Assembly (NCBI GenBank): GCA_050729835.1
Contig: JBOHLS010000022.1
Span: 1-38,642, forward strand
DNA length: 38,642 nucleotides
Origin: REEB95 sp050729835
GTDB lineage: Bacteria > Pseudomonadota > Alphaproteobacteria > ATCC43930 > CGMCC-115725
Reading direction: 5' to 3'
Shown: positions 32,296 through 38,642 of the stretch, piece by piece
Layout of the letters: each line of letters starts with the position of its first letter
Numbering within the stretch: the first letter of the stretch is position 1
Translations under genes and position numbers: made by a program
Notes under the pieces: model-generated
What the model saw: only the letters and a program-made list of their open reading frames with translations
What the model was told of the DNA's origin: nothing
The model's database searches: none

Positions 32296-33803
32296 AGATG
32301 AACGGCACGCATTACCGCGCCAACGAAGCGTTCGCGCGCGGCCGTCTGCGTCCTGAGCGCATCGCGCCGCCGGCGCCGCGGCGCGTGATCGGCACGCGCA
32401 TCATCGATCCGGCAAGCCTGCGCGATGACGACATCCGCGGCATCGTCGGCAAGACGCTCGACGACGCGGATGCAGGTGCGTTGGGCGCGGCGTTCGGAAC
32501 TTTCGTGGCCGGGCGCGGCGGCCGAACGGTTGCGCTGGGATTCGATGGCCGCCTGACGTCGCGTGCGCTGGCGATTGCGTTCGCGCGCGGCATGATCGCG
32601 ACCGGAATGCAAGTGGCGCGCATCGGCCTCGGCCCAACGCCGATGCTCTATTTCGCCAACGCGCAATTACGGACCGATGCGGCCGTGATGGTGACGGGGT
32701 CGCACGACCCGCCCGAATATAACGGCTTCAAGCTGGTCGTCGGCGGTCAGTCGCTGCGACGTGCCGATATTCGGCGCCTGAGCGAAGTCGCCGGCAGCGG
32801 CGCATTCGCCTCAGGCAGCGGCCTGATGCTCAACCGGCCGATGATCGAGGCTTACGTCGAGCGGCTGGTCGGCGATCTCGCCCTGGAACGGCCGCTTACC
32901 GTGGCGTGGGATGCGAGCAACGGCGCCGTCGGCGCCGTGCTCGCCAAGCTGTGCACCCGGCTTCCCGGCCGTCACGTGCTGTTGAACGAGATGGTCGACG
33001 GCACCTTTCCTTCCCACCACCCGGATCCGGCGCGGCCCGACGCGCTCGACCAGCTACGCAAAATCGTCGTCGCCGAGGAATGCGATCTCGGCGTCGCCTT
33101 CGACGGCGACGGCGATCGCATCGGCGTCGTCGACGGCGAAGGCCGCGTGCTCTGGAACGACCAGGTGTTGCTGCTGCTTGCACGCGACGTGCTGCGCGAG
33201 CACCCAGGAGCGACGGTCGTCGCCGACGTCAAGGCGAGCCAGATGCTTTTCGACGAGATCGCCCGACTCGGCGGGCGCCCGGTGATCGCGCGCGCCGGCC
33301 GCGGGCCGGTCGAGGCCAAGATCGTCGAGACCAGCGCATCGTTGGCCGGCGAGACGAGCGGGCACATCTTCCTGCGCGACAAATATTACGGCTATGACGA
33401 CGCGCTCTATGCCGCCGTACGGCTGATGAACCTGGTGTCGCGCGCGGATCGCAGCCTGGCGGCATTGCGCGACGGTATGCCGCAGACGTTCAACATTCCG
33501 GAGCTGTCGCTGCCCTGCACCGACGATCGCAAGCTTGCGGTGATCGACGAAATCTGCGCGCGGCTTGTCGCCGACGGCGCCGAGATCGTCGCCATCGACG
33601 GCGTCCGGTTCAAGACCGACGACGGCTGGTGGCTGTTGCGCGCGTCGCGTAGCCGGGCGGCATTGGTTGCGCGCTGCGGGGGAACGACCGAAGCCGGCCT
33701 CATCCGCGTGACGGAGACCTTGCGCGAACAGTTGGAGTGCAGCGGGGTGGCTGCCGGCGCACTCGATGACATTCGCGAGAATCCGCTGGCGGAAGCCGAT
33801 TGA
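32292..33803 (+). CDS. Phosphomannomutase/phosphoglucomutase homologue with altered catalytic loops
   Basis: This 503-residue protein (ATG 32292, ATGA overlap) belongs to the alpha-D-phosphohexomutase superfamily (ManB/AlgC), which interconverts hexose 1- and 6-phosphates. Present: LRDDDIRGIVG (43-53), the phosphoserine loop TGSHDPPEYNGFK with Ser137, metal loop DGDGDR (271-276). Altered: Asn of TGSHN is Asp139; the domain 3 loop TGHSxIK is AGRGPVE (345-351 region); GEMSGH is GETSGH; and the domain 4 phosphate clamp SNTxP is SRSRA (452-456). Domain boundaries and length are normal. It may have lost mutase activity or changed substrate. An unusual 40-residue N-terminal extension precedes the first motif. 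Confidence 0.82.
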   Translation: MKMNGTHYRANEAFARGRLRPERIAPPAPRRVIGTRIIDPASLRDDDIRGIVGKTLDDADAGALGAAFGTFVAGRGGRTVALGFDGRLTSRALAIAFARGMIATGMQVARIGLGPTPMLYFANAQLRTDAAVMVTGSHDPPEYNGFKLVVGGQSLRRADIRRLSEVAGSGAFASGSGLMLNRPMIEAYVERLVGDLALERPLTVAWDASNGAVGAVLAKLCTRLPGRHVLLNEMVDGTFPSHHPDPARPDALDQLRKIVVAEECDLGVAFDGDGDRIGVVDGEGRVLWNDQVLLLLARDVLREHPGATVVADVKASQMLFDEIARLGGRPVIARAGRGPVEAKIVETSASLAGETSGHIFLRDKYYGYDDALYAAVRLMNLVSRADRSLAALRDGMPQTFNIPELSLPCTDDRKLAVIDEICARLVADGAEIVAIDGVRFKTDDGWWLLRASRSRAALVARCGGTTEAGLIRVTETLREQLECSGVAAGALDDIRENPLAEAD

Positions 33804-33825
33804 ACGCGCCGCGGATTACCGTCCG

Positions 33826-34377
33826 TCAGACGACGCGCAAATGACCGCGTCGCACCGGCAACAGGCGCGACGGCGGCGCCGGCAGGCGATCCTTGCCCTC
33901 GGTCAGGCGGCGAAGCGCCTCGCGACCGCGCGACAACCGCGACATCACCGTGCCGATCGGCACGCTGAGAGATTCGGCGGCCTGCTGATAGCTCATGCCC
34001 TCGAGCCCGACCAACAAAACGACTTCGCGCTGCTCGGCCGGAAGATGCGGCAGCGCACGCTCGATATCCTTGAGCTCGACCGTCGCCGTTTGCGTCTCGG
34101 CGCAAGCGGCGCCGGCGCCAACGGCCAACTGGAGCTCAACGTAGCGTCGTTGACGACGACGGCCAGCGAGCCAATCAACATAGGCATTGTGCATGATGGC
34201 AAACAGGTAAGCGCGAGGATCGCGGATGTGGCTCCAGAGCCGTGCTCGGGCGATCGCGCGGACGAGACATTCCTGCACCAACTCATCGGCTTCGCCAGCA
34301 CGGCCAACCAGCGCGCGCGCATAACGGCGCAGGTCGGCGGTATATTGTCGGACCGATTGCTCGAGTGCTGCGCTCAT
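33826..34377 (-). CDS. ECF-type RNA polymerase sigma factor
   Basis: This is a 183-residue protein from the ATG at 34377, preceded by GGCGGAGG at short spacing. The sigma2 region (DLRRYARALVGRAGEADELVQECLVRAIARA and DPRAYLFAIMHNAYVDWL) covers residues about 12-75. The sigma4 helix-turn-helix (LPHLPAEQREVVLLVGLEGMSYQQAAESLSVPIGTVMSRLSRGREAL) covers about 105-160. Such factors direct stress or envelope regulons and are held by an anti-sigma factor. The likely one here is at 30681-31160, displaced by the intervening plus-strand pair. It is convergent with the phosphohexomutase gene (22-base gap) and divergent from otsB. The target promoters cannot be read with confidence. Confidence 0.9.
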   Translation of the reverse strand: MSAALEQSVRQYTADLRRYARALVGRAGEADELVQECLVRAIARARLWSHIRDPRAYLFAIMHNAYVDWLAGRRRQRRYVELQLAVGAGAACAETQTATVELKDIERALPHLPAEQREVVLLVGLEGMSYQQAAESLSVPIGTVMSRLSRGREALRRLTEGKDRLPAPPSRLLPVRRGHLRVV

Positions 34378-34516
34378 CCGCCTCCGCCCATTCTGCATTG
34401 CAGAAATACCGCGTGCGGCCAACCCGGCACCGTGACAAAAACGCGCTTTGCACCTCATCAATGCAAATCTGAATTCCGCCACAATTAGCCGCTCGGATCG
34501 CGTTCAGGAGTCACCG

Positions 34517-35275
34517 GTGATCGCCGCAAGCGAGGTCGTCACGCCCCCATCGCCTCCGCCCTTGTCGCGCGGCGATGCCCTGTTCCTCGATTTCGACGGC
34601 ACCTTGGTCGAGATCGCCGCGACGCCCGACCGCATCGAGATCGTCGCCGACCTGCCCAGCTTGCTGCAGCGCGTCGCCGCCCGGCTGGACGGCGCGCTGG
34701 CCGTGATCAGCGGCCGGCCGCTTGCCGAGCTCGCGCGCTTCCTCACCGGCTATACGGGTGCCGCCGCCGGCATTCACGGCTTGGAGCACCGCAGCGCCGC
34801 CGGCGCGGTCCAGCGACCCGCCGCCGATCCGGCGTTCGACCTGGTTTGGCCGGCCGTACGCCAGTTCGCGACCATGACCCAGGGCGTGTCGATCGAGGAC
34901 AAAGGCTTGGCGATCGCCATCCATTACCGCAGCCGTCCCGAGCTCGCCGAGGCTTGTCGCCACATCGCGGAACAGGCCGTTCTGCTGTCGGAGAACCGGC
35001 TGGCGATGTTGCCCGGCAAGATGGTGGTCGAGCTTCGGCCACGGGCGACGGACAAGGGTCGCGCGGCCCATGCTTTCTTGGCCGAACCCGAGTTCCGCGG
35101 CCGGCGGCCGATCTTCGTCGGCGACGACCGGACGGACGAAGCGGGGTTCGCGGCCGTCAACGGCCTGGACGGAATTTCGGTCCATGTCGGCGACGGCGAC
35201 AGCCTGGCGCGCTATCGGCTCGGCGACGTCGCCGCGGTGATCCGCTGGCTCGAGGCGTTTCTCGTCGCCGATTAG
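34517..35275 (+). CDS. otsB: Trehalose-6-phosphate phosphatase
   Basis: This is a 252-residue HAD-superfamily phosphatase that makes trehalose from trehalose 6-phosphate. The GTG at 34517 is chosen because AGGAG (34506-34510) lies six bases upstream; a frame from 34448 has no such site. Motif I LFLDFDGTL carries the nucleophile and acid Asp (residues 25 and 27). AVISGRPLAEL is motif II, GIHGLEHR is the trehalose-family cap signature, EDKGLAIAIHYR and KMVVELRP follow, and motif IV is GDDRTDEAGF near residue 200. The synthase OtsA is not in the window. The gene ends in a 4-base convergent overlap with the ABC transporter. Its neighbour, an ECF sigma factor, suggests a stress link. Confidence 0.92.
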   Translation: MIAASEVVTPPSPPPLSRGDALFLDFDGTLVEIAATPDRIEIVADLPSLLQRVAARLDGALAVISGRPLAELARFLTGYTGAAAGIHGLEHRSAAGAVQRPAADPAFDLVWPAVRQFATMTQGVSIEDKGLAIAIHYRSRPELAEACRHIAEQAVLLSENRLAMLPGKMVVELRPRATDKGRAAHAFLAEPEFRGRRPIFVGDDRTDEAGFAAVNGLDGISVHVGDGDSLARYRLGDVAAVIRWLEAFLVAD

Positions 35276-37032
35276 GCGGCGCGCTGGTTGAGGCGGCTCA
35301 TCTCGCGCATCAACAGGTCGCGATACGGACCGTCGTGGCGCGACAAATCGCGCGGCGCGCCGTCCTGGACCACGCGGCCTTCGCCCAGCACGATGATGCG
35401 ATCGAAGTCGCGCAAGGTCGCCAGGCGGTGGGCGATGGCGATGACCGTGCGGCCGCGCATCAGATGATCGAGCGCGGCGCGCACCGCCTCTTCCGATTCG
35501 AGATCGAGCGAGGACGTCGCCTCGTCGAGTAGCAGGATCGGCGAATCCTTGAGCAGCGCGCGGGCGACCGCGACGCGCTGGCGCTGGCCGCCCGACAGCA
35601 TGACGCCGCGCTCGCCGACGACGGTATCGATGCCCTGCGGCAGGGCGGCGATAAAATCGTCGCACAACGCCGCGCGAGCGGCGACAGCGACCTCGGCGTC
35701 GGTCGCCTCGGGCCGGCCGTAACGGATGTTTTCGAGCACCGAACGATGGAGCATTGACAGATCCTGCGGCACATAGGCGATCGCGTCGCGCAGGCTGTCC
35801 TCTTTGAGGCGGGCGATGTCCTGACCGTCGATCAGGATGCGGCCGCCTTGCACCGCGTGGAAGCGTTGCAGCAGGACGAAAATCGTCGACTTGCCGCCGC
35901 CCGAAGCCCCGACCAGACCGGTGCGCTTGCCGGGAGCTAAGCGCAGGCTGAAATCGCGGAAGACTTCGCGCCCGCCGGGATAGGCGAAGGTGACGCGGTC
36001 AAACGCGACGCCGTGTCCGACCGGATGGAAGGCCGCCGCCTCGGGATGATCGGTCAGCGCATGCGGAACCAGCAGCGTCGCAATCGCCTCCGACAGTCGC
36101 GCCATGTGCTGCGTCACGTCGACCAGCGCGACAGCGAGATCGCGGGTCGCATGGAGAATGGTGAAACCCAGGGTGCAAACCAGAACGACGTCGCCGGTGG
36201 TCGCCTGGCCGTGCTGCCACATCAGCAGCGCCCAGGCGAGCAGCACGAAGGTCAGGACGATGGTGATGCTGGCGTGGATGATCCGCAGCTTCTCGAGGTA
36301 AACTAGGCTCTTGCTGCGCGCCGCCATTTCCTGCCCGACGGCCGCGTCGAACCGCCGATGCTCGCGCGCCAGCCCGCCGAAGGCGCGAACCAGCTGCATG
36401 TTGCCGATGACGTCGACCATCTCGCCGTCGACCCTCGCCGCCTTGTCCGCGAAGAAGCGGTGCAGCGGCGTGCCGGCGGCGGCTAGGCGGAAGAGGACGA
36501 TCGCCAGCACCGCAGCGACCGCGGCCAGGCTGGCGGTCATCACCGGGCTGACCAGGGCGAGATAGCCGATTGCGCCCAACGTCGCGAGGCACGGCGGCAG
36601 CACGTTCCACATCAGCATGTTCTCGACCGTGAAGACCGCATTCGACGTCGCGGTGATCCGGCCGCTCAGCATGCCGGGAAGGCGCTCGTTGAAGAAGTGG
36701 GGAGCATGGCCGGTGAGGTGGCGAAACAGGTCGCCGCGGACGTCGCCGGTGACGTCGACGAAGGTGCGGGTGGCGATGAGGCCGCCGACGCGCCACAGCA
36801 GGTTGTCGCCGGCGATCAGCGCCACCAGCAACGCAAAGGCCTGCCAGACATGCGCCGCCGGGCCCGCCGCCAGGGTATCGACCAGGAACTTGATGCCGTA
36901 TTGCTGGCTGACCGAGCAGCCGACGGCGGCGAGGACGGCGAGGAAAATCCCGCCGTGTCCGAGCGGCCGCTGGACAATGTAGCGCCGGAAGAAGGCGAGC
37001 GGGCGCGAAGCATAAGCCGTCAGTTCGTTCAT
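35272..37032 (-). CDS. ABC exporter, fused permease and ATPase (MsbA-like)
   Basis: This is a 586-residue half-transporter. Six membrane segments lie within residues 1-310 (IFLAVLAAVGCSV, AFALLVALIAGDNLLW, TLGAIGYLALVSPVM, MTASLAAVAAVLAIVLF, SITIVLTFVLLAWALL). The C-terminal nucleotide-binding domain has Walker A GASGGGKST near 375, Q-loop YVPQDLSM, signature LSGGQRQR, Walker B ILLLDEATSSLD and switch His in IAHRL. It should work as a homodimer in the inner membrane, exporting a lipid, glycan or peptide; the substrate is not shown by sequence. It is convergent with otsB and divergent from the glycosyltransferase at 37216. A link to glycolipid export is a guess from position. Confidence 0.88.
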   Translation of the reverse strand: MNELTAYASRPLAFFRRYIVQRPLGHGGIFLAVLAAVGCSVSQQYGIKFLVDTLAAGPAAHVWQAFALLVALIAGDNLLWRVGGLIATRTFVDVTGDVRGDLFRHLTGHAPHFFNERLPGMLSGRITATSNAVFTVENMLMWNVLPPCLATLGAIGYLALVSPVMTASLAAVAAVLAIVLFRLAAAGTPLHRFFADKAARVDGEMVDVIGNMQLVRAFGGLAREHRRFDAAVGQEMAARSKSLVYLEKLRIIHASITIVLTFVLLAWALLMWQHGQATTGDVVLVCTLGFTILHATRDLAVALVDVTQHMARLSEAIATLLVPHALTDHPEAAAFHPVGHGVAFDRVTFAYPGGREVFRDFSLRLAPGKRTGLVGASGGGKSTIFVLLQRFHAVQGGRILIDGQDIARLKEDSLRDAIAYVPQDLSMLHRSVLENIRYGRPEATDAEVAVAARAALCDDFIAALPQGIDTVVGERGVMLSGGQRQRVAVARALLKDSPILLLDEATSSLDLESEEAVRAALDHLMRGRTVIAIAHRLATLRDFDRIIVLGEGRVVQDGAPRDLSRHDGPYRDLLMREMSRLNQRAA

Positions 37033-37141
37033 CGCTTCGAATGATGGGCAGTCGTCGCGCCCAGCTGCTGTGACAAATCCGCGTTCTCGACTGGTGCCCG
37101 AAATACGCCGCTTTCGCCAGCGACATTATGTCGGACGTAAA

Positions 37142-37194
37142 AACGACAAGAGTCGTTGCCATCTCACGCTCCTCGTCGTTTCGCATTCGACGAG
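37142..37194 (+). promoter_or_regulatory. Two leader hairpins with mutually exclusive pairing
   Basis: AACGAC (37142-37147) pairs with GTCGTT (37152-37157) around AAGA. CTCGTCG (37172-37178) pairs with CGACGAG (37188-37194). A second GTCGTT at 37175-37180 could also pair with AACGAC, which would break the second hairpin. Both lie just before the Shine-Dalgarno of the glycosyltransferase at 37216, if transcription starts upstream of 37142. They could be an attenuator or protein-binding dyads. Confidence 0.35.
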
Positions 37195-37215
37195 CATTTA
37201 AATGGAGGTATCCTT

Positions 37216-38268
37216 ATGCGTATTGCACAGATCGCGCCGCTCACGGAGGCGATCCCGCCTAAGTTCTACGGGGGGACCGAGCGCGTGGTCTCGTGGCTGA
37301 CCGAGGAGCTCGTAGCGCTCGGTCACGACGTGACGCTTTTCGCCAGCGGCGATTCCGTTACCGCCGCCAAACTCGAGCCGATGTGGCCGCAGGCCTTGCG
37401 GCTCGACGGATCGATCCGCGACCCGATCGCGCTGCACATGGTGATGCTGGAACGCGTCCGGCAGCGCGCGGCCGAGTTCGATCTTCTGCACTTTCACCTC
37501 GATTACTATCCGTTCTCCCTCTTTTCGCGACAGGCGACGCCGTTCCTGACGACGCTGCACGGGCGCCTCGATCTGCACGAGCACCAGCCGGTCTTCGACA
37601 TCTTTCGCGAGGTTCCGGTGGTCTCGATCTCGGACGCGCAGCGTCGGCCGGTGCCGAATGCGCGCTGGGCCAAGACGGTTCACCACGGGCTGCCGGAACA
37701 ACTGCTGACGCCGCAGCCGGTCGCACCGGAATACCTCGCCGTCCTTGGCCGGATTTCGCCGGAAAAAGGCATCGATCGTGCCGTTCGCATCGCCGCGCTG
37801 GCCAAGACCCCGCTGCGGATCGCAGCCAAAATTGACGCGGTCGACCGCGACTACTTCACGCGCGAGATCAAGCCGCTTTTCGTCCAACCCGGCGTCGAGT
37901 TCATCGGCGAGATCAGCGACCGCGAGAAGCCCGACTTCCTCAGCCGGGCCAAGGCGCTGCTGATGCCGATCGAATGGCCGGAGCCGTTCGGCCTGGTGAT
38001 GATCGAGGCAATGGCGTGCGGCACGCCGGTGATCGCCTACAACAGCGGCTCGGTGCCGGAGATCGTCGAGAACGGGTTGACCGGCTTCATCGTCGATTGC
38101 GAACAAGCCGCCGCCGAGGCCGTCCGGAAAATCGACAGCCTGCCGCGCGACAAGATCCGGCGGCGCTTCGAGGAGCGTTTCACCGCCCATCGCATGGCCC
38201 GCGATTACGAGGCGATCTATCACTGGATGGTCACGACCGCGAAGCCGCGGCTCCGTGTGGTTGGCTGA
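37216..38268 (+). CDS. GT4-family glycosyltransferase
   Basis: This is a 350-residue GT-B glycosyltransferase. The ATG at 37216 has TGGAGG (37203-37208) at seven bases, which rejects a longer frame from 37156. MRIAQIAPLTEAIPPKFYGGTERVVSWLTEELVALGHDVTLFASGDS is the conserved N-terminus of a widespread family; FDLLHFHLDYYPF and TTLHGRLD follow. In the C-domain come LGRISPEKGIDRAVRIAAL and WPEPFGLVMIEAMACGTPVIAYNSGSVPEIVENG (E-x7-E near residues 255-263). It lies outside the main EPS blocks with its own promoter region, divergent from an ABC exporter. It may make a glycolipid or a storage or stress sugar. The substrate is unknown. Confidence 0.85.
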   Translation: MRIAQIAPLTEAIPPKFYGGTERVVSWLTEELVALGHDVTLFASGDSVTAAKLEPMWPQALRLDGSIRDPIALHMVMLERVRQRAAEFDLLHFHLDYYPFSLFSRQATPFLTTLHGRLDLHEHQPVFDIFREVPVVSISDAQRRPVPNARWAKTVHHGLPEQLLTPQPVAPEYLAVLGRISPEKGIDRAVRIAALAKTPLRIAAKIDAVDRDYFTREIKPLFVQPGVEFIGEISDREKPDFLSRAKALLMPIEWPEPFGLVMIEAMACGTPVIAYNSGSVPEIVENGLTGFIVDCEQAAAEAVRKIDSLPRDKIRRRFEERFTAHRMARDYEAIYHWMVTTAKPRLRVVG

Positions 38269-38551
38269 AGACCGCGCCGCCGGCGCGCTGCCCGAATTCG
38301 GTCACACGGCGTGATCAATCCGTGCGGCACACTTTCGCCCTTTCGGTGCCCAACACAGGGGTTATATCGGACTAAGACGCGTAGAGCGTCGCCTGCGCCT
38401 TCCCTGTCGATCCTCCCCCCACCGGCAGGATGGCCGGCACGCTCTACGCGCCGCCTTTTTCGGGCCCAAGCGGTCAGGCAATGCCGATCGCGAAATCCGG
38501 ACCGTCGCTCGTAGTGTTCGTGTTCCATGCCATGACAATGGAGGCGATACG
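38269..38551. other. Intergenic region with long inverted repeat
   Basis: These 283 bases hold a partly palindromic GGTCACACGGCGTGATC near 38300, the 12-bp inverted repeat at 38378-38450 and, near the end, the ribosome site of the last gene. No further gene is evident. Confidence 0.45.
38378..38460 (+). terminator. 12-bp inverted repeat followed by T-run, possible terminator
   Basis: CGCGTAGAGCGT (38378-38389) and ACGCTCTACGCG (38439-38450) are perfect inverted repeats separated by 49 bases, with a few more pairs possible inside. TTTTT (38456-38460) follows six bases later. The position after the glycosyltransferase stop suits a terminator, but the large loop is unusual and a small structured RNA or a repeat element is also possible. 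Confidence 0.45.
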
Positions 38552-38642
38552 ATGAGTACGATGAGGAAGTCGCTTATCACAAAATTCGCCGTTGCCGGCA
38601 CGACGGCGTTGGCCGCGTTCCTGTTCGCGCCGAATTTCTTGT
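38552..38642 (+). CDS. Secreted protein, N-terminal fragment cut by window edge
   Basis: ATG at 38552 is preceded by TGGAGG (38539-38544) at seven bases. The 30 visible residues begin MSTMRKSLITKFAVAGTTALAAFLFAP, a signal peptide with a basic start and a hydrophobic core. The gene runs past the window end, so the mature protein and function are unknown. Confidence 0.65.
   Translation, partial: MSTMRKSLITKFAVAGTTALAAFLFAPNFL

Overview
The window is a high-GC (roughly two thirds G+C by eye) stretch of a Gram-negative chromosome. Codon use, the FkbM, ExoL-like and WcaJ-type proteins, the short Wza and the ECF/anti-sigma pair suggest an alphaproteobacterium, perhaps a Rhodospirillales-type lineage. 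The species cannot be told from the sequence. Nearly the whole window is a Wzx/Wzy-dependent exopolysaccharide (EPS) locus with surface proteins at the left and a regulatory and sugar-metabolism block at the right.

Layout. (1) 1-450: the end of an IS5-type insertion sequence abutting a small conserved hypothetical gene, in AT-richer DNA. (2) 659-5320, plus strand: a PEP-CTERM-like secreted protein, a large Pro-rich adhesin-like protein and an outer-membrane beta-barrel, followed by a palindromic dispersed repeat. (3) 5496-18087: blocks of alternating strand carrying an FkbM methyltransferase, two Wzx-type flippases, several glycosyltransferases, a SAM methyltransferase, and gmd plus fcl for GDP-L-fucose. 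(4) 30360-18100, minus strand: one probable 12-kb operon in the order response regulator, a histidine-kinase fragment, wza, wzc, a double glycosyltransferase, a wcaJ-type initiating transferase, a glycosyltransferase, wzy, and a Tat-exported beta-helix protein resembling pectate lyases. (5) 30681-38642: an anti-sigma factor and an ECF sigma factor separated by a coupled pair of sugar-nucleotide enzyme homologues, then otsB, an ABC exporter, a glycosyltransferase and the start of a secreted protein.

How it fits together. WcaJ loads the first sugar phosphate on undecaprenyl phosphate. The glycosyltransferases build the repeat unit, probably including fucose from Gmd/Fcl. A Wzx flips it, Wzy polymerises it and Wzc controls chain length. 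The short Wza exports the polymer, perhaps with the separate beta-barrel encoded at 4028-5320. The beta-helix protein may trim the polymer. The response regulator heading the operon is the obvious candidate controller.

Most unusual points: the GalU-like and phosphomannomutase-like proteins at 31375-33803 are intact full-length frames whose catalytic motifs are eroded at many positions, and they lie between the sigma and anti-sigma genes. The response regulator is followed by only a histidine-kinase dimerisation fragment. A PEP-CTERM-like substrate is present without an exosortase. I saw no tRNA, rRNA or CRISPR array.
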